The notes below the pieces were generated by a model. That model ran no database searches, had not been told where the DNA came from, and saw nothing but the letters and a program-made list of their open reading frames with translations. Shown in pieces: positions 35,501-47,193 of a stretch of DNA of 64,000 nucleotides. The stretch covers positions 413,267 through 477,266 of the forward strand of contig OZ234502.1 of the NCBI GenBank assembly GCA_965153455.1. Reading direction: 5' to 3'. The translations under genes and the position numbers were made by a program. Source of the DNA: Sphagnum compactum (Eukaryota; Bryophyta; Sphagnopsida; Sphagnales). How positions within the stretch are numbered: position 1 is the stretch's first letter; each line of letters opens with the position of its first letter.

Positions 35501-36232
35501 AATAAAAAAACCCTAAACCTAATGGAAAAGTCCCTACTAGTTTTAACTGTTTCTGGTTTGAAGTTTGAACTTGCCATTTGGGACAGAACCCATTACCCAA
35601 TAATGAGGCACTTGCTTGGTTTCAAACAGATCCTTAATAATTGCAAAATCCTTAATTCTTTTGCTGTCTTTTTGTGCACTAAATTTGAAATTAGTTGGCT
35701 GGTATTCAGAGTCAAGGACAACAATCATGCAACACAGCATTGATGTATGTAAGTTCAGAAATTTTCACAGACAGGAGGAAGATTGCATTGTTGTGTTGTG
35801 CTTCTTGGTTTTTGGTATTATTGATGCACTTGCTTAATTATTAGTTGTAGTAGTGTGGTGTTTGCATTAAGAGCTGCCTCACTCAATAATGAAATTTTTT
35901 GGCAGAACTCATTTAGGAGTAACAAACAGCCAAATGGTTGTACATTTTGAAGTACCTACTTGATCCAGCACCTCTACCTGTGCACCATCCACTGGAAACC
36001 GACCTTTTTATCGACTACTCTGGTTACTGTGAGTGGACTTATTCACTGCAACAAGTGTGCTCGAGTTGGGTACCAGACAAAATTGATTGTACAGGAGCAT
36101 CAAGCTTATTAGTCATGGGACACAGAAGAGGGCTGAGTTATGAGGTTCAGCCAACCAACCATCAGGTGCATGCATAAAGATATTAGGGAGAGTGAAAAAA
36201 ATGTCTGAACGCAACAAAATATGTAATATAAC
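35501..36232. other. Intergenic DNA
   Basis: Mixed composition. Frames of 60-80 codons at 35616-35837 and 35938-36177 (plus strand) show no family resemblance. Confidence 0.45.
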
Positions 36233-36486
36233 TGGGGAACTCTTGTTCATTGGTGTGCTATCACCTTATTGAGAAGCTTAGTACAATGGATTATGGCTCA
36301 ATATTTCATAACCCGTTGAGGAGCTCTTGTTCAACGGTGTGCTATCACATTAATGAGAAGATTCCTACAATGGTGGTTATGGCTCAATATTTCATAACCC
36401 GCTGGGGAGCTCTTGTTCAATGGTGTGCTATCACATTAATGAGAAGCTTCATACAATGGGTTATGGCTCAATATTTCATAACCTGT
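36233..36486. repeat. Three tandem units of about 84-87 bp
   Basis: GGAGCTCTTGTTCAATGGTG, TGCTATCACATTAATGAGAAG and TATGGCTCAATATTTCATAAC recur three times from about 36235, 36318 and 36405. Confidence 0.9.
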
Positions 36487-39012
36487 TGAACCTGGATTTG
36501 ATAACCAACAAAAATATCAGTAATCGATCAAAATTGTTAACCGTTTATGTAAGAATCATCTGTCAGCATGTGGGTAGTGAATGTAAGCAGTTACTCTGTA
36601 AGTAGGTAAGTCACTTGGTGGCTACTGCCTTAGGCAGGTAGATGCATGTGGATGGTTAGTACATAGCTAAACACCATGGTTATGTCTGGGACAGAAATTC
36701 AAGGAAAACGTGTTCCACATCGACACACCATCCAGCCTGCATGGTGACCTGTGGTGGCTGCTGGTTCACTCTGGCAATAATTTTGCTTTGCTGCCGCCTC
36801 CTCTTCCTCCAGGCAGCAAGTGATGGACAATTGGAAGTTTGCAATAAATGTCGTTCATCTTGCAAAGTTAGTCCCATATGAAGGAATAGTTAAATTATTG
36901 ATGAAAGCAGCTCAGATGCATCATACACTAGGTATTATGTGAGCTCGATGGGCGGTATTTAGCATTTTGCATATCATATTGTAGGCAACTTTACAGTGTT
37001 TCTTTTAGGAACTTTTGTTTTTAAGCCAAAGTGATGATGATCATCCATAGAAAGAAAGATGTAGGAAAACTGATGATCATCCCAGGAATATTTAGCCAAA
37101 TCTAGTTATAAACCGTATATGAAGTGCAAAACTTTTATCATCCTTTTATATTTGTGACACGTATATAGAAGGAAAATCACCTATAGAAATCAGGTGATTT
37201 TTATTTTTTTTGTACCCTCACTTCTGGTGAGTAAAACAAATTTCCAAAAATCACTTTTATTTTAAAAAAACTTTGAATTTCTCTTAATTTTACTTTGATT
37301 GTCCACCCATAATTATTGGCCCATGTTGTAACATTTAAATAATCTCTCACATTATTTTGTCCAATTAACACTCTACAATAAACATTGGTAGAGGCCCAAA
37401 TAGGGGGTTGTGGGTGCAGCTGATCTTACTTACTAGACTTGGCAAGTGCAGTGAATTCCTTTTTTATGTTTGGTGTTTCAGTTCCTGTTTGTATTTTTGT
37501 GTGTTGCCATGGTCTTCATTATGTAAGGATATAACTTGACTCCAACTCTGGTTGTGCTAAAATCATTGGATCATGGTTATTAAGTAGAGATGTGACAAAT
37601 TACCAATTTAAAAGGAAGCACCACTTGGTGCTGATCCTTTACAAAGTTTGGAGAAACACCCAAAAAAATGGGTTCAAGTCATACCAACACATGTGACCCG
37701 ATGACCACGGCATTTCACACAATCATGTCTTTGCATGTTGGTCATGTTCTTAGATGTTTAAATGAGGGAAACTTTGAAAAAATATGAGATTGTGAGAAAA
37801 TAAATAGATTCATAATAAATTCAATATAAAATTTTTTAATAACTTTTAATTCTTGGTTGTGTGACATTTCCATTTTCAATTATATATTTTCAATGTTTTA
37901 TAGTCTTAAGTATTACATCATCTTGGATGACATGGAAAGAAGGCAACTCGTAAAAGATTAGATTGATAGTAAATTTAGCTTCGACCAAGATTTGGAATTG
38001 GGCAAGATGTGAATTCTTTCAGTTTGTGGAGAAGAAATGCAAGCAAAATAAGACATGTTATTTGCTTACATTTCTCCCCACCCTCTTTCTCACACAAAAC
38101 TTATAAACCCAAGTTCATTTTCTTGCATCCAAGGAGAGAGAAGTCACTTGAAAGCAGCTTGTCCATTTCTCAAAGGTGCCACTCCTAACATTTCCCCATT
38201 CTTTGTTCACCTGCTTCAAAACAGATCTGTTATGTTCTGAAGTATTTGCTAGTTCTGAAAAAAACAAAAAGTTTGTTGGGGGAAAATAATTTCAAGCAAG
38301 CTACTTACCATGGAAAGAGATGTCAATAAACATACAATATTGGGTGACAGAAGCCAGAACATACTGCAGTGTGTCTGATGCCACTTGCTTTGCCAAGAAG
38401 CTTATGTTCTTTTGAGAAAAGCAAACCTGCTATGCATTGGAAGAAAATGTTGTGGTTTCTTTCACCAGTCTCAAAACCTCCTCCTTCAAACAAACCACAG
38501 ACACGCAGACTCAGTACCCAACTTCCCTGACAAAACAAAAGTTGTTGCACATGGTTGGTTCATATTGTAGCATTTTTGGAGCAGACAAAAGGAATGCAAG
38601 CCATTGAGTCATGAAAACTCCAAGATGTTGTGGAATTCTTCAACTCCTGGTTTCAGGAGTGCTCAAATAACACAAGTTTAACTCTCAAAACTCGTCATAG
38701 CCACATATGTTTTGCTTGTCCCAATTTGCAATCAAGTGTCCCAATTTGACTCTGCTTGCTTCCTCTGACTGAATTCTAGTATCCTGGAATCATACCAACC
38801 AAAATCTGGTGTGACTCTTCTGAGGTGTGGAGCTTCAACCCATTGAGACTGAGGCTCAAAATGTGATTGTTGGTTGGGAGGGAATGGACTCTTCAATGGG
38901 TTTTCCTGCCAATTGCTAATCACATTATCATGCATATGTGGTAAAGGCAGGTGAAGCAGCCAACATCCAGAAGCTGGTCATCCTCAAACCCTGCTTGTAT
39001 TAGGGTCATCCT
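36487..39012. other. Intergenic DNA
   Basis: A balanced-composition patch at 36660-36880 and another at 38640-38940 contain minus-strand frames of 65-67 codons that look somewhat protein-like but match nothing I know. The rest is AT-rich. Confidence 0.4.
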
Positions 39013-39036
39013 CAAACCCTAAACCCTAAACCCTAA
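39013..39036. repeat. Short interstitial telomere-like tract
   Basis: About three CCCTAAA units (AAACCCTAAACCCTAAACCC) match the plant TTTAGGG telomere motif. It is too short to be a telomere and the flanks are ordinary. Confidence 0.8.
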
Positions 39037-39089
39037 TTTCACACATGTTAAGCTACTTCTATAGACCAAGCTTCCTCACTATCACAAAA

Positions 39090-39720
39090 ATTGATAGTGA
39101 AATGAATTTTATTTTTGAATTTATGCATTTAAAATTCACATGTTTTAAATTTTATAATTTTTTCTAAATCTCAAATTTAGACAAATAAAATTAATTCAAT
39201 TTTGCATGTACATTGGTTATAATCTATTTTTTGTAATAATATAAAATGAAATATTTTGATTTGATCTTCCATTTTTTCACATCTCATTTTGTTATATTTC
39301 AATTAAACTATACCTCATTTTTATTTTTATGTGAATCATTATAAACAACAAATGAAAACATCACATCCATAATCTACTTTCATTTGTTTTAGTTATTTAA
39401 TTCAAAAATCAATTAAATATTTTTAAATTATTTACTATTTTGACATCATCAAAAGTAGTATTAAAATTGAAATTAATCATATTAAATCATTGATTTTAGT
39501 CACATTAGTCAAGTTGGACAACTCCATGTTGGTGCCATATATGTCAGATGTTTTACATAATGTTTTTTTGGCCTAAATAAATAAATTTTAGTAAAAAAAA
39601 CATATCTAATTTTAATTTTAATCAAATATAGTTAATCATTTCAAACAATGAACTTGATTCTACAGTCATTTTAGTAATGATGTTATTAACATAAAAATCA
39701 TGTTTTTATACTAGTGCCCT
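39090..39720 (+). repeat. AT-rich dispersed repeat, family C copy 1
   Basis: It shares an ordered series of blocks with 43590-44110: GTGAAATGAATTT, TTTAAAATTCA.ATGT, AAATTAATTCA, TGTACATT.GTTAT, TTTTGTTATATTTCAATT, GTGAATCAT.ATAAACAACA, and GATTTTAGTCACATT followed by AGTCAA.TTG.ACAA. Diverged, with no ORF. Confidence 0.65.
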
Positions 39721-42700
39721 AACCCATACTAGTTGTAGAACCAACCCCAACTTCATCTTCCTCACACAAATCCAATTGAACATTGATAGCTTGCATAGAA
39801 AGACTTAGAGAATACTTGAAAAATCGTGGAATGAGTTGAACAACAAATTGTTTTGCGTTACTACTCCCCTTTGCATCCACTATAATTCCCATATAATCCA
39901 CCTTGTTCTACTTGCCAAAACCATGACACACACCACCATAACTACCTTTCATGAAATAAAAACATTTATATACTTTTAAGTCGAATAGTATCTTGAGCCA
40001 AAAGGCATTGAAAACAAGGACAAAAAAACAATATTGACTGCATTATTTATTGGGCCCTTCCCCCACATGGACAGAAACTATATCACATTCAATCCAACTT
40101 TTGGAAGTTTCACCTTATTAAAACTGGTTTCACATTAAGTGAACCGATTTCTTTGGTGAAAGTGTTTAGACTATTTAAATTGGAACAGATTTTTTTGGTG
40201 TTCAGAGTGTGGACACAGTAGGTAGATGTACAATATCTTATTTATTGCAATTGCCAGTGTATTTTTGACGCTTGGTTGATCAACATTGAGGTTGTCAAAA
40301 TTATGTGGTGTGCCTATTTTGTGTCAATCATCATGTCAATGTCCATTCGTACACATCAATTTTTTCGATTAGGTCAAACATAAATCATTTTTTTCAATGA
40401 CAAAAATTTTGATTGTCAATTTACAGTTGCCAAATTAGGCAAATGAAATTTTTTGATTGTCACTTGGAATTATTTTTTATTTGTTACCCAAAATTTTCAA
40501 TTGTTAGATTGATGATGGTTTGATTTTGCACCATTGATCCAATGATTGAAAAAAAAATATCATTGCCCAAAAACATTTGGTTGCCAATTTTCAATTACCA
40601 AACCTAGAAAGAATTTGTTCCTTGGCTAGAAATTTTTTTGGTCTTTCACTCAAAACAATTTTGGTCACTACTCAAAAAAAAATTTGGTTGTTGCCCAAAA
40701 AATTTCAGTTGTCCGATTGATGGTGGCTCAATCCCCACTAGTGTCCTAATGGTTGAAATGTTTTTGTCACTTTCCAAAAAAGTTCAGTTGTTGTTTGAAA
40801 AGAATTTAGTCATTGACCAAAAATGTTTTTCAAACACCACATGAAATTTTTTAGTCATTGACCAATTTTTTAGTATTACCACTTGAAAAGTTTTCAGTCA
40901 CTACAAGGTTTAAGCATGTGACCAAACGATGTTAATATTTGTCATTGTTAACTTTCCCCTAGGTAGCCCAACCTAGGTTTTGACCTAGGTTGACCCTATA
41001 TCGATATGATGTTGGGGAACATTAACATCCAAACAGACACATTGTGTCACGATAGACACCCCAAATGTTGTAATATCCTTATTCAACATATGGGGCTAAA
41101 ACAATCTTTTCCGCCATAGCACTTCTGCCTTCATTTCAAAAGGATGCTATTTATAACTATTTTCAAACATGGCCTATTAGACACAACCTTGATGTTTTAC
41201 CCCAACACAAAAACCTTCAACAAAAAAAAAACAATTGTAACATATGCTTCCAAGTTGACACAATGTTTTTAACTTTATTTTACTAGTTTTTACAAGACAA
41301 ACACTCACCTTGCTTTTGTCACTAAACTCATTGAGACATTCACCATATGCATACAATTGTTCAATGGCACCATCCGCTTTTTCTTTTAAGTTAACCATAC
41401 ATGCATTATTGGAAGAGGGTCGTGAACCTAGATAGAGTGAAAGGAAGGCAAAGCATAGGCTTTGAATATAAACACAATGAATAAAAAAACATAGTTATGT
41501 TATGCATTATGCTACTACAACTACAAGTTTATGTCAAACATGTAATGAATGTTGACCTACATGGTACAAATGTAGTAAGCGAAAGAGGAGAAAAATCTTC
41601 AAATGATGCACACAACATAGGAAAAAACTTCACAAATTGCAAACACAATGTAGGGAAATGAACAATGGGAAGGGAAAAAAAACAAAGATTAATTATGAAA
41701 GGGAAACAAACCTTAGAAAGAATGAACTCTAATGTGAGGTCGAATTATGAACCTCAAAGACTCATCCATGATGTTAACAAGTTCATAAACATTAAAAAAG
41801 ATAACCATTCAAATTAGAAGACCCAAGGAAAGGTCTTATGTTGTGTCTTCCATTATGTAACTTGAGAATCTAAACCTTCATAAAAAGAAGACCAAACATG
41901 TGTTGAATTTTGATTTGATTAAATACGCATATCTAAACAAGAATAAACTAATTGGCATGCAATCAACAGGAGATGTGATTGAAAGAATCAACATATGAAA
42001 ATTTGTATATGTTTAACATGTATATACAATTTCATTACAAATCAACTCCCTAAGTTTAAACTTATTCATGATGTACCAAACCAAACCTAATAGTATGTTC
42101 AATGTCCAACTCCCCTACCTTCCACCTCCTAACCATCACCTCAAAAGCTTGTTGGAACATCCAATGGTCATCTTTCTTGGTCTTGTAGTTTCCAAATCTT
42201 TTAGTCCAACAACAACTGATAGGGTTTACTAGAATGAGTTGTGCTTTCGATTACAAATGAAGAAACAACCTTCATACCCTTTAAAACTTTTAGAACCCAC
42301 TCCTTCAATGTCACTTAACTCCCAAAGAATGACTCTATGGATTTCCCCTTAACAAACTTTTTAACTTTTGTAGACTTCAACAATAAGCATGTCGGTTGAC
42401 AAATCCCAAAGAACACTTTCCAACATGCATATAGTTTTCTTCTAAATGTTTTTTTAGAAAAGCTCTAACTTCCATCTCCAAAATATTGATATGGAACTCT
42501 TCCCAACATTTTCATCTCTCCTTCCAACACAACAATTCTTTTTCTCAATTTTTTGAAATTGTAAATTGTGACACTACCTTCAACATTGTTAATTTCAAGA
42601 AGAAAAGAAGATAAATTACTTAGGACATATGTATTGAAGTACCAAATTGGCCAATGCTTGAAAGTCGATGCAACGTATGTTCACGAAAAACTTAATTATT

Positions 42701-43589
42701 GGTATATTGATTCTCCTTATACATTTCATCAAACAAAGGACCCATGCACCTAAGCTTTATTTCCTAGGATTTTATTACATGATAACTTATGTCTAAGACA
42801 AAGTGGTTTGATTGATTGCAATCCCATCCCTCATATTCCGTTGAAAATACACAATGTAATTCATTTTCCTCTATATGATAGGGGCATTTGTATTTTGATA
42901 CCCCCAACTTGAGGCACTAGTTTCTCAAGCTTCATCTTGAACTTCTTGTGCTTTGAGTCCATCCTTCCTAGTGTAATTTGCTAAACCCAACTTAATCATC
43001 TTCCCGGTGGATTCTAAACAATTAGGAAAAGATCAAAAACTTGTTGCAATAGACCCATGATTCCATCAAACTTTATTTTATTTATTTATGTTTTTACATA
43101 GACTACGAATTGTAGTTTGACAAATCTATGACATGTCATCATAATCTTGACACAATCGCAATATGTTCAAAATGGGGTTTGAACCTTCACTTTTCAATCC
43201 ACAACCCAAGGCCTTTACCATGCATGCAATTGGCACCTCCCATCATGATATACATCACTATCACAAAATATATAAACACACATATCTTTTGAATATCATG
43301 CATTATAATTTTATTATGAAATTGATGAAATTGATTACACTATGCACATTTTTAATATCATTATTCCGTTTAACTCATTTTTAATTTAGTAATTACAATG
43401 AAATTATAATGTCATTTAATTTCAAAATGTAATATGCATAACATGAATTATAAATAATTTTAATTAAACTAATATGTTTAAAATTTCACATAATTGAATT
43501 CTATAAATTTTCAAATTCCAAATGTTAAACCATGTTACATTAAATTTCTTTTTGGGAAAAATATAATTAAACTAAATATATATATTATT
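39721..43589. other. AT-rich gene-poor DNA
   Basis: Many poorly conserved short words recur (for example GTTGCCCAAAA(A)...TTCAGTTGT near 40690 and 40780). No open frame above about 75 codons and no RNA gene were seen. Confidence 0.5.
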
Positions 43590-44200
43590 TTAAAAATCTC
43601 ATAATGAAATGAATTTCATTTCTGAATTTATGTAATTAAAATTCATATGTCATAAATTTTATAAATTTAGTTTTATAAATTTCAGATTTAAATGCATTAA
43701 ATTAATTCAGGTTTTGTATGTACATTAGTTATGTTCTTTGTTTGTGATAATTAAAAATAAATTTTAAAAGTTTAATCTTTAATTTTTTTCACATGTGATT
43801 TTGTTATATTTCAATTGAACTAGTATCCCTTATTTTAATTTTAATGTGAATCATCATAAACAACAAATGAGAAGATGACACCCATAATTTACTTTCTTTT
43901 TTTTAAAGAATTAATTTTAAAAATGAATTAAATAATTTGTTATTATTTTAACATTGTAACATCATAAAAAAAATAGCATTACAATTGTTTTTAATCATCG
44001 TTAGATAACCGATTTTAGTCACATTGATCACATTAGTCAAATTGAACAATTTTGCCACATTGATCACATTAGTCAAATTGAACAATTTTGCGTGAATGCC
44101 ATGTATGTTATGTATGAATTCCATGAAGCAAAATACCACCTTATTTGTCCTTAATTGTTGATCAATGATACAATCACTCTGTAGATTTCCATTCTTTCTA
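43590..44200 (+). repeat. AT-rich dispersed repeat, family C copy 2
   Basis: It is the partner of 39090-39720. Near its end, CACATTGATCACATTAGTCA followed by AATTGAACAATTTTGC is tandemly doubled (about 44020-44092). Confidence 0.65.
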
Positions 44201-44317
44201 AAATTTAATAATAATATATATATTTTCAATATTCTTGATTAAGTAATTCATCCAAGGTAGAATTTCTTTGGTGAATTAAAGGGTTTTTTTCCTCCAATTT
44301 TTTGAGGTAGGTGGACT

Positions 44318-44420
44318 TAGCCAAATTTGGCTATAGAAGGGAAGTAGAAAAAATATTTTTATATTCTGGCTATACCTACTGGAACCTGTTGTAGAAATCT
44401 GGCAAATTAAAGGGCCATCA
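44318..44420 (+). repeat. Dispersed repeat with TAGCCAAATTTGGCTA palindrome, copy 2
   Basis: TAGCCAAATTTGGCTA at 44318-44333 is a perfect palindrome, followed by GGGAAGTAGAAAAAAT and CTACTGGAACCTGTTGTAG. It matches 35020-35120 in inverse orientation, and the palindrome recurs at 54709-54724. Confidence 0.6.
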
Positions 44421-44944
44421 TTTTATTGACAAAAATCCCTTTTTGTACGTGACAAAATTATATTTTTCAGGTTGAAAAAAAAATGCGAAAATTAAAAATA
44501 AAATAAAATGAAACACTGCAAGTCCCATCACGCTTTTAAAACTAAAAATCTTACTAATTCCATTAATTTCCAGGCTCACGAATGAATGTTCTGCAGAGGG
44601 GATGACGAGGACGGATGGATGATATTTGGTTTCTGGATTGACGAACTACTCCAACATAGATTGATTTAATTCGCGGATGGATGCATTCACACTGTAGAGC
44701 TGTTATGGATGTCGTAATGGATGTAGAAATGGATGTAGCAACGGATGGATGTAGGAATGGATATCGTCGATCGATCGATCTTTGCGCGCGCGCGCTCGGG
44801 AAGAGAGGTTCCCGACTTTGATCACGACTGCGGGAAGAATTTGTACACGACTTGGGAAGAATTTGCGGCAAGAATATCGTCCATATGGGATTTGAGATCA
44901 CAAGCATGTGATCTCGATCGGACTTCGTTTTTTTTCCCTCGGGT

Positions 44945-45746
44945 TTAATCGATGCCGGTGTGGTGATGGCGATGATGATGATGATGATGGTGGGGTTTGC
45001 TTCTTCCTTCATGATCCACATACGCTGCAGAAGCTGCAGCTGGGTAGCCGTGTAATCGACTTTGCGCTGCTGCTGCTGCTGCTGCTTCCTCAGCATTATG
45101 CTTCTCGTGACGTTCGTATAATCCGTATGCACCTGCTGCAGCTGCTACTGCTTCAGCTTCATGCTTGTGCCGTCGCTCGCGCTCCACTTGATTCTCAAGC
45201 CTCTCGATTTTTGCTTCAGTCTGCAATCAAAGGAAAAAATATATTCACAATCATCACAACCCAAACCAAAAACATAAAATTCTTTGTAACAACCATGAGT
45301 GGTATACAACACGAAAATTGGAGCTGCAAAGACAAGGAGCTTACGGATCCATCAACATAGCCTGGCGCAGTTGCAACATAAGGAGTCGTCAAATCCGGTC
45401 TCCCATAGCCAGCGCCGTAGTCTGTCGACTCCACGATACGCGAGTCGCGAGCTCCCATTCCCAGGTCCGACCTTTCGGGTTCCGACTCGTAAACTACTGC
45501 AGGCGGGGGAGGCCGCGCTGCATACACGTTGGGTCTTCCGTAAACAGAAGATTCAGGACCGTAGTTGTAAGGACGCGCAGCAGCAGCTCCGGTACTCGTG
45601 TATGGAACTGGAGGTACTCCTCCTCCTGCTGCTGCGTAGAATCCAGGCTCCTGCACATAGGTGCTGTCCTCTCCCAACCTCTCTCTAGCAGGATAGTACT
45701 CCTCCCCGCAGACATACTGTGAAGGTCTGCGGTGGTGGTGGAACAT
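44945..45746 (-). CDS. ASR-like (ABA/WDS domain) histidine-rich protein
   Basis: Two exons on the minus strand, 45746-45345 and 45220-44945, joined by a 124-bp GT-AG intron in phase 0, give 225 residues. Exon 1 encodes a Tyr-, Pro- and Gly-rich, probably disordered region (1-134). Exon 2 has ERRHKHEAEAVAAAAGAYG at about 148-167 and LYERHEKHNAEE, which resembles the C-terminal half of the ABA/WDS domain of ASR proteins (family pattern: HKIEEEIAAAAAVGAGG then FHEHHEKKE). It ends in HHHHHHHRHHH (211-221), as ASR proteins often end in His. ASR proteins are small hydrophilic, metal-binding stress proteins acting as chaperones and transcription factors; here the N-terminal Zn-binding His block is not seen. 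A TATA box lies 166 bp before the ATG. An ACGTG core at 46192-46196 could be an ABA element. The alternative is a generic glycine/proline-rich protein. Confidence 0.72.
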
Positions 45747-45911
45747 ATCGAGCAGCTACGGATGATTCTGAGAGTGTAGCTTGGCCGGTACTTCCGCACA
45801 GTACAGAGGAACTTCGACAAAGCTGCAGCTGATAATGCTCAAGATTTCTTTGGAAATTACTGACTGGCTATGCTGTCACAATCCGTTGCCGCAGCTCGTC
45901 ACTAGGAAGAG

Positions 45912-45920
45912 ATTTATATA
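45912..45920 (-). promoter_or_regulatory. TATA box of the ASR-like gene
   Basis: On the minus strand the sequence reads AGTATATAAATCTCTTCC. It is 166 bp upstream of the ATG at 45746, so a start about 30 bp further on would give a leader of roughly 130 bp. This is the clearest TATA box of the window. Confidence 0.6.
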
Positions 45921-47193
45921 CTAAAGTACCCATGTGGAAATGGGTTTCCTTCCGATTGCACTTACATCGGCAGAAAACACCTGGGAAGGTACACTACTAC
46001 TTTGCGGGAAGAAGCTCCAGATCATCGAGACACCTGGTGGGTGCTCACTGGAATTCTTCTCTAGAACGCAATCCTCAGCGACCCATCTTGCCTTGTCCGA
46101 TGGGCGACCCATTCGTGGCTCAGTTCCAGACGCGGTCGATGCAGTTTGCTCTAGCCTTTGATGGGTAGCAGCTTGCTTAGTTTTGTGTTCTACGTGCCCA
46201 TGCATCCGGCGTTTCCTGGAGGGAGTTCTAAGCGCTCACCTCGCTTTTGTCTTGATCTGCTTGTGATGCACGGCAGCTGGTGCGGACTCATTCGTCAGGA
46301 AGCGGATCCAGGGGGCCCCACACTGCGACTGGCGTATCCATCAATGCTGCTATCGAAAGCAGGATCTAGAATCCTCGTTACCCATCTACGTTGCAGCGTG
46401 CATGCGATCCATCTCATTCTCATCCTAATCCTCTTGCTCAAGCGGATTTTGAATACGTCCAAAAGTTGATCTGAATTTAGGGTTTAGGGTTCACAATGCC
46501 AGAACTCTGGTTTGGTAGACATGCAAACTTGCTTCTTCATTTCTCACCTTGGATTTGCTCTGGACAAGGATTCCAATCACCATAGGTGCCCTAATCTTGC
46601 AAAGCAATCCAGAACTGATTCTGAAGCTGATGCTCTAGATTTAAAACAGGAGCTAAACAAAGTTCAAACAGGAGCTAATTTTCTGTACAGGCTAGTACAC
46701 AAAGACTTAGTCTGTAGCAATACAGATCCATGTACAGTACAAGCAAGCTATAACAAGTTCATAACATAAAACACCTTGCACAACAACCAGTTAGTGTGCA
46801 GAATACACTTGTGTAAAAAGAGTGTGTTGGTTGTCTTGCAACCGTTGGCATTGGAGTTCTGGTCTAAGAACAGCTCCATGGACAGCAGATTTAAATCTGC
46901 AAGAATATGTAGAATCCAATTTGTTTTCCACATATTGCTGCTCCTTGGACTTTTTTTATCAGGTCTATTGATCATGAACTGCATGCACTTGCACTCAAAA
47001 GAAACAATCTTTCAGTAACTACTAAACAGGATCTCCCTGAGACAAATTGAGACTGTGCTGCTGCAATGGTCATATCTGAGGAGATCTTGAGCTTTGAAGT
47101 GGCCAACAGACTCAACATATGGCTTTACACTTTACTAGCTGCTGTGCCCATTGTACCATGCTGACAACCTGCAAACTGGGAGAAGGTTTTATC
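45921..47193. other. Promoter of the ASR-like gene and 3' flank of PSMG4
   Basis: The part up to about 46460 is balanced in composition and has overlapping frames of 75-103 codons on both strands with no family signal. The part from 46460 to 47193 should include the 3' UTR of the minus-strand PSMG4 gene. Confidence 0.4.

Noticed and set aside
36680-36877. 65-codon minus-strand frame with WRKRRRQQSK
   Set aside because: It looks somewhat protein-like but has no family match, no second exon found and no promoter evidence.
38732-38935. 67-codon minus-strand frame
   Set aside because: Balanced composition but no recognisable family and no linked exon.
39013-39036. Telomere
   Set aside because: Only about three TTTAGGG-type units flanked by ordinary sequence; interstitial or chance.
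45299-45722. Plus-strand frames of 129 and 134 codons
   Set aside because: Opposite exon 1 of the ASR-like gene; the minus-strand model has a TATA box, a good intron and domain evidence, the plus frames have none.
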